Shown: positions 53,424 through 63,833, counted from the stretch's first letter. The stretch: 64,000 nucleotides of DNA from an uncultured bacterium (GCA_949291375.1 CASEVI010000001.1:318980-382979); one strand, 5' to 3'. Made by a program: numbers and translations. Notes: generated by a model from the sequence alone, not told the origin.

Positions 53424-54308
53424 ATGAATAAAAAATTATTAACTTTAGGTGCTGCTTTAACTATATTTGGCACTGCACTTACTTCTTGTGGAAATAACAC
53501 TTTGGTTGTTTCTAATGATGTTTTAGTTGTTGGAATGGAAGCAAATTATCAACCATTTAACTGGACAACTTATACATCTAGTGAGCATACTCTTCCAATC
53601 TACGGAACTAATGAATATGCTGATGGATACGATGTAGCAATTGCAAAATATTTAAGCGAAGAAACTGGTAAAGATGTTTATGTTAAAAGAATAGTTTGGG
53701 ATAGTTTAATCCCTTCTCTTCAACAAGATGAAGTTAACTTAGTATTGGCCGGAATGACTGATACATCAGAAAGAAGAGAATCAATTGATTTTACAAATCC
53801 ATATTTAACTAGTGATTTAGCTTTTTTAATTAGAACAGAAAATATGCCAGAAGGATATGGAACAAAAGAAAATCCTGCTAGTTATGAACAATTACTTGAA
53901 TTATTTGATGGGGAAACTTTAGTTTGCCAAGCAAACGTTGTTGGTGATGGATTTATTGATACTTATTTTGTAAATAATGACCAAGGAAAAACGATTAGAC
54001 ATGCTAATCCACAAAGTACTTATCCTTCAGCTGCAAACGAAGTTAAAGGCGGAGTTTCTTTTGCTATGCCTGCTGAACTTCCTGTTGTTGAAACAATGAC
54101 AAATCTTGGTGGGTTAAGTGTTCTTTATTGTGATTATAAGAGTTTTTTAAGTGAAGAAGATTTGAATGACCTTTCTGTTTCAATCGGTGTTAAGAAAGGT
54201 AATACAGAATTAATCAACGAAGTTAATGCTGCATTAGCAAAATTAAGTGATGATGAAAGAAATGAAATAATGGGGGATGCTGCTTCTAGAAGCGCAGAAA
54301 ACGCATAA
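53424..54308 (+). CDS. Amino-acid (probably lysine) ABC transporter substrate-binding lipoprotein
   Basis: 294 aa. A lipoprotein signal ends in the lipobox LTSCGN (Cys about 22). The mature part is a family 3 solute-binding protein: VLVVGMEANYQPFNW, DGYDVAIAKYLSEETG, VLAGMTDTSERRESIDFTNPY. The lysine riboswitch upstream is the basis for proposing lysine as ligand; the fold alone only says polar amino acid. AAGGAG precedes the start. The stop overlaps the permease by one base. Confidence 0.93.
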   Translation: MNKKLLTLGAALTIFGTALTSCGNNTLVVSNDVLVVGMEANYQPFNWTTYTSSEHTLPIYGTNEYADGYDVAIAKYLSEETGKDVYVKRIVWDSLIPSLQQDEVNLVLAGMTDTSERRESIDFTNPYLTSDLAFLIRTENMPEGYGTKENPASYEQLLELFDGETLVCQANVVGDGFIDTYFVNNDQGKTIRHANPQSTYPSAANEVKGGVSFAMPAELPVVETMTNLGGLSVLYCDYKSFLSEEDLNDLSVSIGVKKGNTELINEVNAALAKLSDDERNEIMGDAASRSAENA

Positions 54309-55093
54309 TGATAGATTTTGGTAAAATGTGGAATGTTATTGGTCAAAATTTTACCTTTATCATTTATTCAATTATAACAACCGTAATATTAGCTATTGTT
54401 GGAACTTTTATTGGATTATTTTTAGGCATTTTCCTAGCTTATGGTAAAAATTTAAAAGCCAAGGAGATTGATAATGGTTTTATTAAAACTTGCAAATATA
54501 TTGTAAAAGGTATTTGTAGTATTTATTCTACCGTTTTACGTGGCACTCCAATGATGGTTCAAGCTTTAATTTTTAAGTTTGGATGTCAAGCTTTAGGCTT
54601 AAATTGGGGAGATATTTATTTTCAAGGCGAAGTAAACAATGTTTTTAATGGTTGGTTCTTTGCTGGCTTAATTGTTATCACCTTTAATACTGCTGCTTAT
54701 ATGGGTGAAATTGTTAGAAGTGGTCTTAACGGTGTAGAACAAGGGCAAGTTGAAGGAGCTAGAAGTTTAGGAATGAGTGCTTCAAGAACAAGTTTTTCAA
54801 TTATTCTTCCTCAAGCCTTAAGAAATTCACTTCCTACAATTGGTAATGAACTTATTGTTAATATTAAAGATTCGTCTGTTTTGAATGTTATTAGTGTCAC
54901 CGAACTCTTCTATAGAATGGATTTAATTGCAGGTAAAAACTTTGCTTATATGGAATGTTATCTTCTTGCAGCAATTATATATTTAGTTTTAACCCTTATC
55001 GCGTCAGGTATTTTAAAACTTATAGAAAAGAAAATGGATGGGGTTAAATTTTCTTTAAACCCATTTAGAATTAGGAGAAGTTTTACAATATGA
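54308..55093 (+). CDS. Amino-acid (probably lysine) ABC transporter permease
   Basis: 261 aa, HisM/GlnP-type permease with about five membrane segments. The EAA loop reads [18 protein letters not shown], and [13 protein letters not shown] and [15 protein letters not shown] are family blocks. An elongated loop after the first segment (about residues 48-70) is charged. It probably works as a homodimer because no second permease is present. It overlaps the ATPase gene by 4 bases. Confidence 0.93.
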   Translation: MIDFGKMWNVIGQNFTFIIYSIITTVILAIVGTFIGLFLGIFLAYGKNLKAKEIDNGFIKTCKYIVKGICSIYSTVLRGTPMMVQALIFKFGCQALGLNWGDIYFQGEVNNVFNGWFFAGLIVITFNTAAYMGEIVRSGLNGVEQGQVEGARSLGMSASRTSFSIILPQALRNSLPTIGNELIVNIKDSSVLNVISVTELFYRMDLIAGKNFAYMECYLLAAIIYLVLTLIASGILKLIEKKMDGVKFSLNPFRIRRSFTI

Positions 55094-56094
55094 GTGAATT
55101 ATTGTTAAAAATTGAAAATATCGCCAAATTTTTTGGACCCTTAAAAGTTTTAAAAGATATTTCTTTAGATGTTAATAGAGGGGATGTCATTGCTATTATT
55201 GGACCTTCTGGTAGTGGAAAATCTACATTTTTAAGATGTTTGAATCTTTTGGAAACTCCAACACGTGGTAGATTAGAATTTAATGGCGAAGAATATTTTA
55301 ATATTTCAAAATGTAAAGATGATTTTGTTGATTATGAAAAATATGTTCATGATTATAATGCTTATAAAGAAGCTTATATAGAAAAAGAAGATAATTATGC
55401 AATTGTTTTAAATAAATATTTAGAAGATAAAAAAAATAATAGAGATTTAAAAAAAGAAATTAGAGAAAAGAAAAAAGAATTTAATTACATAAAAAAACAT
55501 CCTATTTTAAAAGAAAATTACTTTGATAAAGATGCTTACAAAATTGCAATCAAAGAAAAACCAAATGTTATTATTCCTTCTAAAAAAATAAATGAAATTA
55601 GAAGTAAAATGGGAATGGTATTCCAATCGTTCAATTTATTTAATAATTATGATGTTTTATCTAACTGCACTTTAGCTCAAACTAAAGTTTTAAAAAGAAA
55701 ATATAGTGAAGCTAAGGAAATAGCAATTCAACATCTTACACAAGTTAATATGCAAGATAGAATGAACTATAAAATTAGAGAATTAAGTGGTGGTCAAAAA
55801 CAAAGAGTAGCAATTGCTAGGTCATTATGTATGAATCCAGAGATTTTACTTTTTGATGAACCAACTTCAGCGTTAGACCCAGAAATGGTTGGAGAAGTGC
55901 TCGAAGTAATGAGAAAGTTAGCTAATCAAGGTATGACTATGATTGTTGTTACTCATGAAATGAATTTCGCTAGAAACGTCTCAAATAAAGTTGTTTTCAT
56001 GGAAAATGGCTATATTGTTGAAAGTGGAACTCCAGAAGAAATCTTTGTTCATCCAAAAGAAGAAAGAACTAAAGAATTCTTAAGGATGAAATAG
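55090..56094 (+). CDS. Amino-acid ABC transporter ATPase with a large insertion
   Basis: 334 aa instead of the usual 240-250. Walker [10 protein letters not shown] is at about residues 38-46, the Q-loop [11 protein letters not shown] about 174-184, signature LSGGQKQR about 232-239, Walker [13 protein letters not shown] about 254-265, and the H-loop VVTHEM follows. Between about residues 72 and 166 lies a Lys/Tyr/Glu-rich insert (charged, probably helical) not found in GlnQ/HisP types. The reading frame is clean, so the insert is real. Confidence 0.93.
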   Translation: MSELLLKIENIAKFFGPLKVLKDISLDVNRGDVIAIIGPSGSGKSTFLRCLNLLETPTRGRLEFNGEEYFNISKCKDDFVDYEKYVHDYNAYKEAYIEKEDNYAIVLNKYLEDKKNNRDLKKEIREKKKEFNYIKKHPILKENYFDKDAYKIAIKEKPNVIIPSKKINEIRSKMGMVFQSFNLFNNYDVLSNCTLAQTKVLKRKYSEAKEIAIQHLTQVNMQDRMNYKIRELSGGQKQRVAIARSLCMNPEILLFDEPTSALDPEMVGEVLEVMRKLANQGMTMIVVTHEMNFARNVSNKVVFMENGYIVESGTPEEIFVHPKEERTKEFLRMK

Positions 56095-56140
56095 TTTAAA
56101 AAAATAAAAATTATTTCGATAAAATTGATAAACTTTTCTA

Positions 56141-56169
56141 TTGACTTGATCTTTTACTTTAAGTAAAAT
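56141..56169 (+). promoter_or_regulatory. Promoter of the str operon
   Basis: TTGACT, 17-base spacer, TAAAAT, about 80 bases before rpsL. Confidence 0.75.
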
Positions 56170-56249
56170 ATTCGAGCAACTGAAAAGTTTATTTTTTTAG
56201 TGTTATTAATGATACACTCGGTATTGTGTATATTGGAGGAAAGAAAAGG

Positions 56250-56669
56250 ATGCCAACTATTAATCAATTAGTTAGACAAGGTAGAAGCAAAACTACTGAA
56301 AAATCAAAAGCACCTGCACTCTTAAAAAGATACAATTCTTTAACAAAAAAAGAAACAAATCAAAATAGTGCACAAAAAAGAGGCGTTTGTACCCGTGTTG
56401 GTACTATGACACCTAAAAAACCTAACTCAGCTTTAAGAAAATACGCAAGAGTTAAGTTATCAAATGGATATGAAGTTACTGCCTATATCGGTGGTGAAGG
56501 ACACAATTTACAAGAGCACTCAACTGTTATGATTAGAGGAGGAAGAGTTAAGGATCTTCCTGGTGTTAGATATCATATCATTAGAGGTACATTAGATTGT
56601 GCTGGTATCGAAACTCGTAGACAAGGAAGATCACTTTACGGTACTAAAAAACCAAAAGGTAACGAATAG
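56250..56669 (+). CDS. rpsL: Ribosomal protein S12 (uS12)
   Basis: 139 aa. [12 protein letters not shown] starts the family, and the streptomycin-region loops [11 protein letters not shown] and [10 protein letters not shown] are intact, with GVRYHIIRG nearby. It maintains decoding accuracy. GGAGG (56235-56239) and AAGG precede the ATG at 56250; an upstream GTG in frame is not credible. First gene of rpsL-rpsG-fusA. Confidence 0.97.
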   Translation: MPTINQLVRQGRSKTTEKSKAPALLKRYNSLTKKETNQNSAQKRGVCTRVGTMTPKKPNSALRKYARVKLSNGYEVTAYIGGEGHNLQEHSTVMIRGGRVKDLPGVRYHIIRGTLDCAGIETRRQGRSLYGTKKPKGNE

Positions 56670-56682
56670 GAGGTAATTAAGC

Positions 56683-57153
56683 ATGTCAAGAAAAGGATTT
56701 AATCAAAAAAGAGACGTTTTACCTGATCCAATTTATAATTCAAAATTAGTTACTCGTTTAATTAATAGAATTATGCTTGATGGTAAAAAAGGTACTGCTC
56801 AAACAATTCTTTATAATGCATTTAAAAGAATTGAAGAAAAAACACAAAAACCAGCTATGGACGTTTTCGCAACAGCTATCAATAACATTATGCCTGAAGT
56901 CGAATTAAAGGCAAAAAGAATTGGTGGTGCTAACTTCCAAGTTCCAACAGAAGTTTCTGCTGAAAGAAAAGTTACATTAGGCTTAAGATGGTTAGTTTCT
57001 TATTCTAGATTAAGAAAAGAAAAATCAATGGAAGAAAAATTATGTAACGAAATTATCGATGCAGCAAATGGAACAGGCGGCTCTGTTAAGAAAAGAGAAG
57101 ATGTTCATAAAATGGCCGAAGCTAATAAAGCTTACGCTCACTATAAATGGTAA
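56683..57153 (+). CDS. rpsG: Ribosomal protein S7 (uS7)
   Basis: 156 aa. [20 protein letters not shown] and [20 protein letters not shown] are typical, as is the C-terminal [20 protein letters not shown]. It initiates 30S head assembly at the 3' domain of 16S rRNA. AGGAGGT precedes the start, 13 bases after rpsL. Confidence 0.97.
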   Translation: MSRKGFNQKRDVLPDPIYNSKLVTRLINRIMLDGKKGTAQTILYNAFKRIEEKTQKPAMDVFATAINNIMPEVELKAKRIGGANFQVPTEVSAERKVTLGLRWLVSYSRLRKEKSMEEKLCNEIIDAANGTGGSVKKREDVHKMAEANKAYAHYKW

Positions 57154-57177
57154 TTTATATAAAAAGGGAAAAATATT

Positions 57178-59250
57178 ATGGCAAGAGAATACGATTTAGC
57201 TCATACTCGTAATATCGGTATCATGGCTCACATTGATGCTGGTAAGACAACAACTACAGAACGTATCTTATATTACACACATAAAATCCATAAAATTGGT
57301 GAAGTTCATGAAGGTGCTGCAACGATGGACTGGATGGTCCAAGAACAAGAAAGAGGTATTACAATTACTTCTGCAGCAACGACATGTTTCTGGCACGATC
57401 ATAGATTTAACATCATCGATACTCCTGGGCACGTCGACTTTACAGTTGAAGTCGAACGTTCATTAAGAGTTCTTGATGGCGCTATTACTGTTCTTGATGG
57501 TAAAAATGGTGTTGAACCTCAAACCGAAACAGTTTGGAGACAAGGCTCAAAATATGGCGTTCCAAGAATTGTCTTCGTTAATAAACTCGATGCTATTGGT
57601 GCAGATTTTGAAATGTGTGTTGACTCATTAAAAGAAAAATTAGGCGCTAATGCAAAAGCTGTTCAATATCCAATCGGTATTTCTTCAACTCTTAAAGGTG
57701 TTATCGATTTAATTAAGATGGAAGCTTGGGATTTTACTGATAAAGATCACCCAGCTAAGATTGATATTCCTGAAGAATATGTTGAAAAATGCAAAAAATT
57801 TAGAGAAGAATTAATCGAAGATATTGCTGGATTTGATGATGATTTAATGATGAAAGTTCTTGAAGGTGAAGAACCAACAGTTGAAGAAATTAAAGCAGTC
57901 ATTAGAAAAGCAACAATAGCAGGTCAATTCCACCCAGTTTTCTGTGGATCAGCATATAAAAATAAAGGTATTCAATTATTACTTGATGGCGTTATTGATT
58001 ATTTACCATCACCACTTGATATTCCTGAAGCTAAAGGATTTGATTCAAAAGGAAATGAATATCTTTGTAAAGCAAATGATAAAGAACCATTTGTTGGCTT
58101 AGCATTCAAAATTGCTACAGACCCATTTATTGGTAGATTAGCTTATGTTAGAGTTTATTCAGGCGTTTTAAAATCAGGTTCTTATGTCTTAAATTCTAAT
58201 AAAGATGTCAAAGAAAGAATCGGTAGATTAGTCTTAATGCATGCTAACCACAGAGAAGAAGTTGATGCATTACATGCTGGTGAAATCGGCGCTATTATTG
58301 GTTTAAAAAATACTACAACTGGTGAAACATTATGTGATGAAAACCTTGATGTCGTATTAGAAAAAATGGAATTCCCAGAACCAGTTATTGAAGAAGCTGT
58401 TGAACCAAAAACAAAAGCGGATCAAGAAAAGATGTCAATTGCTTTAGCTAAACTTGCTGAAGAAGACCCAACGTTTAAAGTTTCTACTTCAGAAGAAAGC
58501 GGACAAACAATTATTGCTGGTGTTGGTGAATTACACTTAGATATTATCGTTGATAGATTAAAGAGAGAATTTGGTGTTCAAGTTAATGTTGGTAAGCCAC
58601 AAGTTGGTTACCGTGAAACTATTAAATCTGTTGGAGATTGTGAAGGTAAATACATCAAACAATCAGGTGGTAGAGGTCAATATGGTCACGTTGTTATCAA
58701 ATTTGAACCAAACCCTGGAAAAGGATTTGAATTCGTTAACGGTATCGTTGGTGGCGTCATTCCTAAGGAATACATTAAACCTACTCAAGATGGTCTTGAA
58801 GATGCATTACAAAGAGGTCTCGTTGCTGGTTATCCAGTAATTGATATTAAAGCTACATTACATGATGGTTCTTATCATGATGTCGACTCTTCAGAAGCTG
58901 CTTATAAAATTGCTGCTTCAATGGCATTAAAAGAAGCTGCTAAAAAATGTAATCCAGTTATTCTTGAACCAATTATGAAAGTCGAAGTTACAGTCCCAGA
59001 ACAATACTATGGTGATGTTATCGGCGATATTTCAAGAAGAAGAGGTCAAATGACTGGAGAATCACAAAGAGGTAATGCAAAAATTATCGATGCTGAAGTC
59101 CCGCTTGCAGAAATGTTCGGTTATGTTACAGATTTACGTTCATTTACACAAGGTAGAGGTTCCTATACAATGGAATTCGATCACTTCGGTGAAACTCCAA
59201 AATTCATCCAAGATGAAATTATTAAAAAGTCAGGAATGAGCGGACGTTAA
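57178..59250 (+). CDS. fusA: Elongation factor G
   Basis: 690 aa, complete. G1 [16 protein letters not shown]2/G3 [11 protein letters not shown] and DTPGHVDF, G4 NKLD; domains II-V follow, with GGRGQYGHV in domain IV and a C-terminal [13 protein letters not shown]. It translocates tRNAs after peptide bond formation. AAAGGGA precedes the start. Confidence 0.98.
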   Translation: MAREYDLAHTRNIGIMAHIDAGKTTTTERILYYTHKIHKIGEVHEGAATMDWMVQEQERGITITSAATTCFWHDHRFNIIDTPGHVDFTVEVERSLRVLDGAITVLDGKNGVEPQTETVWRQGSKYGVPRIVFVNKLDAIGADFEMCVDSLKEKLGANAKAVQYPIGISSTLKGVIDLIKMEAWDFTDKDHPAKIDIPEEYVEKCKKFREELIEDIAGFDDDLMMKVLEGEEPTVEEIKAVIRKATIAGQFHPVFCGSAYKNKGIQLLLDGVIDYLPSPLDIPEAKGFDSKGNEYLCKANDKEPFVGLAFKIATDPFIGRLAYVRVYSGVLKSGSYVLNSNKDVKERIGRLVLMHANHREEVDALHAGEIGAIIGLKNTTTGETLCDENLDVVLEKMEFPEPVIEEAVEPKTKADQEKMSIALAKLAEEDPTFKVSTSEESGQTIIAGVGELHLDIIVDRLKREFGVQVNVGKPQVGYRETIKSVGDCEGKYIKQSGGRGQYGHVVIKFEPNPGKGFEFVNGIVGGVIPKEYIKPTQDGLEDALQRGLVAGYPVIDIKATLHDGSYHDVDSSEAAYKIAASMALKEAAKKCNPVILEPIMKVEVTVPEQYYGDVIGDISRRRGQMTGESQRGNAKIIDAEVPLAEMFGYVTDLRSFTQGRGSYTMEFDHFGETPKFIQDEIIKKSGMSGR

Positions 59251-59310
59251 TCCCTCATTTCCTAACTAAAAATTAAAAAATATATAATCGTAAATATCCC
59301 TAGATATTTA

Positions 59311-59339
59311 TTGATAATATAAATAAAATGCTATAAAAT
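59311..59339 (+). promoter_or_regulatory. Promoter of tuf
   Basis: TTGATA, 17-base spacer, TAAAAT in the 135-base gap after fusA. tuf can thus be transcribed separately from the str operon. Confidence 0.6.
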
Positions 59340-59385
59340 TTAATCATTGCAAACGCAAGGTATTATTAGGAGGAAATGAATACTT

Positions 59386-60570
59386 ATGGCAAAAGAGAAA
59401 TTTGATAGAAGTAAGGTTCATATGAATATTGGTACCATCGGACACGTTGACCATGGTAAAACAACCTTAACTGCTGCTATCACACACGTTTTAGCAAAAA
59501 AAGGATTATCTGAAGTTAAAGATTACGATCAAATCGATGCTGCTCCAGAAGAAAAAGCAAGAGGTATTACAATTAATACTGCTCACATCGAATATCAAAC
59601 AGCAAAAAGACACTATGCACACGTTGACTGTCCAGGGCATGCTGACTATGTCAAAAATATGATTACCGGTGCTGCTCAAATGGATGGTGCTATTCTTGTT
59701 GTCGCTGCAACTGATGGTGTTATGCCACAAACAAGAGAACACATTCTTTTAGCAAGACAAGTTGGTGTTCCATATATTGTTGTTTTCTTAAATAAATGTG
59801 ACTTAGTTGATGATCCAGAATTAATCGACTTAGTCGAAATGGATGTCAGAGATTTATTAAATAAATATGGCTATCCAGGTGATACAACTCCAATTATCAG
59901 AGGTTCAGCTAGAAAAGCTCTCGATGGTGATCCAGAAGCAGAAAAATCAATCTTAGAATTAATGGATGCTGTTGATAATTATATCCCAGATCCAGTTAGA
60001 GATACTGATAAACCATTCTTAATGCCAATCGAAGACGTTTTAACTATTACTGGTAGAGGAACTGTCGTTACTGGTAGAGTTGAAAGAGGTACTGTTAAAT
60101 TAAACGATGAAGTTGAAATCGTTGGTATCAAACCTACAATTAAATCTGTTGTTACCGGCATTGAAATGTTTAGAAAAACACTTGATTTCGCTGAAGCAGG
60201 TGATAATGCTGGTGTCTTATTAAGAGGTGTCAACAGAGATCAAGTCGTTAGAGGACAAGTCCTTGCAAAACCAGGATCAGTTACTCCACATACAAAATTC
60301 ACATGTCAAGCTTACATCTTAACTAAAGAAGAAGGCGGAAGACATACTGGATTCCTTTCAAATTACAGACCACAATTCTATTTCCATACAACAGATATTA
60401 CTGGAACTATTACTCTCCCACAAGGAACAGAAATGGTTATGCCAGGTGATAACGTTAACTTCACAGTTGAATTAATTCACCCAGTTGCTGTTGAAAAAGG
60501 TACTAAATTCTCAATCCGTGAAGGTGGTAGAACAGTTGGTGCTGGTACAGTTAGCGAAATCTTAAAATAG
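59386..60570 (+). CDS. tuf: Elongation factor Tu
   Basis: 394 aa, complete. [15 protein letters not shown] (P-loop), [22 protein letters not shown] and NKCDLVDD are the GTPase motifs; domains II and III are intact to the C-terminus. It brings aminoacyl-tRNA to the ribosome. AGGAGG precedes the start. Its codon use is strongly biased, fitting high expression, and a terminator follows. Confidence 0.98.
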   Translation: MAKEKFDRSKVHMNIGTIGHVDHGKTTLTAAITHVLAKKGLSEVKDYDQIDAAPEEKARGITINTAHIEYQTAKRHYAHVDCPGHADYVKNMITGAAQMDGAILVVAATDGVMPQTREHILLARQVGVPYIVVFLNKCDLVDDPELIDLVEMDVRDLLNKYGYPGDTTPIIRGSARKALDGDPEAEKSILELMDAVDNYIPDPVRDTDKPFLMPIEDVLTITGRGTVVTGRVERGTVKLNDEVEIVGIKPTIKSVVTGIEMFRKTLDFAEAGDNAGVLLRGVNRDQVVRGQVLAKPGSVTPHTKFTCQAYILTKEEGGRHTGFLSNYRPQFYFHTTDITGTITLPQGTEMVMPGDNVNFTVELIHPVAVEKGTKFSIREGGRTVGAGTVSEILK

Positions 60571-60591
60571 TTAACTAAAAACAAAAATTTT

Positions 60592-60617
60592 AAAGCAGGC
60601 TTAAATGCCTGCTTTTT
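60592..60617 (+). terminator. Intrinsic terminator after tuf
   Basis: AAAGCAGGC pairs with GCCTGCTTT across a 6-base loop, followed by T residues. Confidence 0.9.
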
Positions 60618-60697
60618 ATAATGGCAAAATGAGAGTTATTTAATTGAATAATACGAAAAATATGAATTTTCAATTCCTGTTAAAATTAGACTATAGC

Positions 60698-60720
60698 GAA
60701 AGAATGGGATCTTTCTTTTT
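60698..60720 (+). terminator. Second terminator-like hairpin, with no gene before it
   Basis: GAAAGA pairs with TCTTTC around ATGGGA and is followed by TTTTT. It lies 80 bases after the tuf terminator, with no open frame in between, so it may end a short unannotated RNA. Confidence 0.6.
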
Positions 60721-60796
60721 AAATTTACAATAAAATATTAATTTGCACCAAATTTTCTATATTTCACTCTTCTTATATAAAAAGGAGGATTATCAA

Positions 60797-60907
60797 ATGA
60801 AATTGTTATTAAAATTTTTATTTATTTTACCTGTATTATTTTTTGCAATCCTTCTTTTACTTCTATCAGTATTAGTTTTTATGTTAAAAAGAGGAATAAA
60901 AAATTAA
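60797..60907 (+). CDS. 36-aa single-pass membrane peptide
   Basis: The frame starts MKLLLKFLF and ends LKRGIKN; residues 6-29 form one hydrophobic helix flanked by Lys/Arg. AAGGAGGA at 60782-60789, with 7 bases before the ATG, is as strong as for tuf, which argues for translation. It is monocistronic; its stop overlaps the end of the convergent ZIP gene. No family recognised; possibilities include a small regulator of a membrane complex or a toxin-like peptide. Confidence 0.7.
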   Translation: MKLLLKFLFILPVLFFAILLLLLSVLVFMLKRGIKN

Positions 60908-61734
60908 ATCATTAATAAAAAAGTCGATAAGACAAAACTAAATGCTAATATTAAAAAGGTGTATTTATTTTTATATTCATAAAATATTGAAGGAAGAAGT
61001 TCAATTATTAAAACATATAATAAACTTCCACTTGATATTGCAAAAATAATTGTAGTGACTATTTCGGGGAAAGAAATAGAAAAATAATAGCCAATAATTG
61101 CTAAAATAAATGAAACTAAACCATTAAGGGTAGTAAGTGAAATAGAGTATAATTTACCTTTTTCACTCTTTTTAAATGATGAAGAAATAGAATATCCAAT
61201 AATTAAATTGTGAATAAATAAAGATATAGTCATCATTAATCCACTCAATGGAAAATTTTCTCCATTAAAAAATGTTCCTAATACAAAACCTTCAGGTATG
61301 TTATGAATAAAAATGGCGAATAAATAAATTAATGAAGAGGTTAGTGTTATTTTATTTTGTAAAATCATTTCGTTTGAATGAACATGGTCATGGCAAGGAG
61401 AAACATCATCTTCGTCATGTTTGTGATGATGTGTAATTTTATGCATAAATTCATGAAGAAAAAAGAATATTAATCCGGTTATAAAAATAATAACTAGCGA
61501 TAATAAAATGCCATACATATTATTATCAAATATATTGTTACTATGTTCTATTGCATGTGGAATTAATTCCATAAAAAGTAATGAGATAATCGTTCCTATT
61601 GCAAACGTAATAAAAAATGAAGTTATTTTAGGATGAGATTTTTTAAAAATAAAAGGTATTACTGAACCTAAAAATGTAGGGAATAAAGTCCCTAAAAAGG
61701 AAAAAACAAATAAATAAAAAGTATTCATAGTCAT
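60904..61734 (-). CDS. ZIP-family metal transporter
   Basis: 276 aa with about eight membrane segments. The signature HNIPEG in segment IV and SLFIHNLIIGY in segment V hold the metal site. A His-rich cytoplasmic loop (MHKITHHHKHDEDDVSPCHDHVH) lies between segments III and IV. It likely imports zinc or another divalent metal. GAGGAG precedes the start. It is downstream of the yfcE-like gene with a 40-base gap, so the two may share a transcript. Confidence 0.92.
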   Translation of the reverse strand: MTMNTFYLFVFSFLGTLFPTFLGSVIPFIFKKSHPKITSFFITFAIGTIISLLFMELIPHAIEHSNNIFDNNMYGILLSLVIIFITGLIFFFLHEFMHKITHHHKHDEDDVSPCHDHVHSNEMILQNKITLTSSLIYLFAIFIHNIPEGFVLGTFFNGENFPLSGLMMTISLFIHNLIIGYSISSSFKKSEKGKLYSISLTTLNGLVSFILAIIGYYFSISFPEIVTTIIFAISSGSLLYVLIIELLPSIFYEYKNKYTFLILAFSFVLSTFLLMI

Positions 61735-61774
61735 TTTTACTCCTCTTTATTTAAGATTTAAATTAGTTAAAATG

Positions 61775-62260
61775 TTAAGAATCCCTTTTGTTATTATCAA
61801 AAGGATAATGTCTTTTTTCAACAGAAATTTTATTATTATCATCAATTGTTAAAATAACATAAGAGCCCAAAAAATCATCGCGTGGTTGAGTTAAAGAGCC
61901 TGGATTAATTAAAATAGTTTTATCATTTATTGTGCCAACAGAAAAACAATGTGTGTGACCATAAATAAAAATATCAGGATCAATTTTTTTAATATATTTT
62001 GATTTATTTATTAAAAATTCAAAATTATCACCGTGTTCTAAATGTATTTTAAATCCATTTATTATTAAATCTTTTTTCTTTGGAAATTCGGTTGAAAAAT
62101 CATTATTTCCTTTAACTGCTAAAAACGGGGAAATTAAATAATCTGGAATACAAAAATCTCCTAAATGAAAATAATAATCAGCATCATATTCTTTTGTTTG
62201 GATATCAAGCAGTGGTTGATAAGAACCGTGCGTGTCACTTATAATTACGATTTTTGTCAT
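61775..62260 (-). CDS. YfcE/MJ0936-type metallophosphodiesterase
   Basis: 161 aa. Calcineurin-like motifs in order: ISDTHGSY, YFHLGDF, VKGNND, HGD, and YGHTHC with two metal-binding His. INPGSLTQPRDD is a family mark. It hydrolyses phosphodiesters; the natural substrate is unknown. The promoter at 62267-62295 leaves only six bases between the -10 and the ATG, so the mRNA is predicted to be leaderless, and no ribosome-binding site is seen. Confidence 0.92.
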   Translation of the reverse strand: MTKIVIISDTHGSYQPLLDIQTKEYDADYYFHLGDFCIPDYLISPFLAVKGNNDFSTEFPKKKDLIINGFKIHLEHGDNFEFLINKSKYIKKIDPDIFIYGHTHCFSVGTINDKTILINPGSLTQPRDDFLGSYVILTIDDNNKISVEKRHYPFDNNKRDS

Positions 62261-62266
62261 GAAGAT

Positions 62267-62295
62267 ATTATAGTTTTTTAAAAAGTAATTGTCAT
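62267..62295 (-). promoter_or_regulatory. Promoter of the phosphodiesterase gene, predicted leaderless
   Basis: On the minus strand ATGACA (62295-62290), a 17-base spacer and TATAAT (62272-62267). The ATG at 62260 lies six bases beyond the -10, where transcription should start. Confidence 0.75.
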
Positions 62296-62326
62296 ATTAT
62301 TTATAAGTGTTTATTATTTTAATGTT

Positions 62327-63811
62327 ATGAAAAAATATGACCTCGAAGAACAAAAAAAGACACCATATTTAGATGCCTACAAAAAATATCTTGATAAACA
62401 TACGACTGCTTTTGATGTTCCAGGACATCATCAAGGCAAAATAAGAACGGATTTTAATAAGGTCTTTGGACCAAGAATTTATAAAAGTGATGTAAATGCT
62501 CCTCGTGGTATGGATAATTTATCTCATCCAACAGGTGTAATTAAAGAAGCTCAAGAACTTTTTGCTAAAGCCTGTGGAGCTACTTATGCAAAATTTTTAA
62601 TAAATGGAAGTAGCGAAGGCAATTTAATAATGTTAATGTCGGCTTTAAAAGCTAAAGAAAAAATATTAATGCCTCGAAATGTTCATAAATCAGTAATTAA
62701 TGGTCTTGTTTTAAGTGGCGCAATTCCAATTTTTGTGATGCCTGAAATTGATAAAAATACCGAAATTGTTAACCAAATTTCTTATAAAGATTGGAAAAAA
62801 GCAATTGATAATAATCCTGATGCAAAAGCTATTTTTATTATTAATCCAACATATTTCGGAGCAACTTGTAATATTAAAAAAGTTGTTGAATACGCTCATT
62901 CTAAAAATATGATTGTTTTGGTTGATGAGGCTCATGGGTCACATTTTTATTTTTCTTCACATTCTCCAATGTCTGCAATGGAAGCTGGAGCCGATATGTC
63001 AACGCTTTCAATTCATAAAACTGGCGGAAGTTTAACTCAATCTTCAGTTTTATTAGTTAATGGAAATAGAGTCCCTCGATATGATGTTGTTAAAACTTTT
63101 AACCTTTTAACGACAACTTCTCCTTCATCTTTACTAATCGCTTCTTTAGATTCTGCGAGAAAATATTTAGTATTTCATGGTTCTAGAACTATTAACAGAA
63201 TTATTAAATTAGCTCATGAAGCAAGAGACAGAATTAATGAAATTAAAGGATTTAAAGCTAGAGGGAAAGAATATTTTAAAGAAAATGGCGCTTATAATTA
63301 TGATGAAACAAAAGTTGTTGTTGAATTAGATAATCTTTCTTTGACTGGTTTTGAGTTATACAAAATCTTAAAAGACAAATATAATATTCAAATTGAACTT
63401 GGAGAAACCTACGTTTTTCTTTTACTTTTTACTGTTGGTACAAAAAAAGAAGATGTTGATACTATTGTCAATGCTTTAAAGAAAATATCGCAAAAATATT
63501 ATAAAGAAGATATTGTTTATCCTTCTCATCACTATTTAAAGGATTCATTCCCTCCTTTAGTTTTAAGACCAAGAGAAGCTTACCATGCTTCTTTAAAAAT
63601 TGTAAAACTTGATAAAGCTCTAAATAAAATTTCAAAGGAAATGATTATGACTTATCCACCAGGAATCCCTGTTATTATTCCAGGAGAAAGGTTTACGCAA
63701 AATGTCATTGATGAACTTAAATATTTTAAAAAGATTAAAGCAAATATATTGAGTGATTTTGAAGGAGTTAATGAAGTAAGCGTAGTCGATGAGTTAAAAT
63801 TAGAAAAATAA
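62327..63811 (+). CDS. Orn/Lys/Arg decarboxylase family protein
   Basis: 494-aa PLP fold-type I enzyme of the SpeA/LdcC-like Firmicute type. It has FDVPGHHQGKIR, FLINGSSEGNL, VDEAHGSHFYF and the PLP lysine in SIHKTGGSLTQSS (about residue 236). The C-terminal domain contains YPPGIPVIIPGE. It may decarboxylate arginine, lysine or ornithine for polyamine synthesis or acid resistance; the substrate cannot be read. No good ribosome-binding site. It has no N-terminal wing domain, as is normal in the short form. Confidence 0.92.
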   Translation: MKKYDLEEQKKTPYLDAYKKYLDKHTTAFDVPGHHQGKIRTDFNKVFGPRIYKSDVNAPRGMDNLSHPTGVIKEAQELFAKACGATYAKFLINGSSEGNLIMLMSALKAKEKILMPRNVHKSVINGLVLSGAIPIFVMPEIDKNTEIVNQISYKDWKKAIDNNPDAKAIFIINPTYFGATCNIKKVVEYAHSKNMIVLVDEAHGSHFYFSSHSPMSAMEAGADMSTLSIHKTGGSLTQSSVLLVNGNRVPRYDVVKTFNLLTTTSPSSLLIASLDSARKYLVFHGSRTINRIIKLAHEARDRINEIKGFKARGKEYFKENGAYNYDETKVVVELDNLSLTGFELYKILKDKYNIQIELGETYVFLLLFTVGTKKEDVDTIVNALKKISQKYYKEDIVYPSHHYLKDSFPPLVLRPREAYHASLKIVKLDKALNKISKEMIMTYPPGIPVIIPGERFTQNVIDELKYFKKIKANILSDFEGVNEVSVVDELKLEK

Positions 63812-63833
63812 AATTTAAAAAATTATATTTAAA

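Noticed and set aside
55262-55267. CACGTG in the ABC ATPase gene as a parS-like site
   Set aside because: No symmetric flanks outside the six central bases.
52671-60710. Shared 11-mer AAGAATGGGAT at 52671 and 60700 as a repeat family
   Set aside because: A near match also occurs inside nusG codons at about 33126 and flanking sequences differ, so chance in AT-rich DNA is likely.
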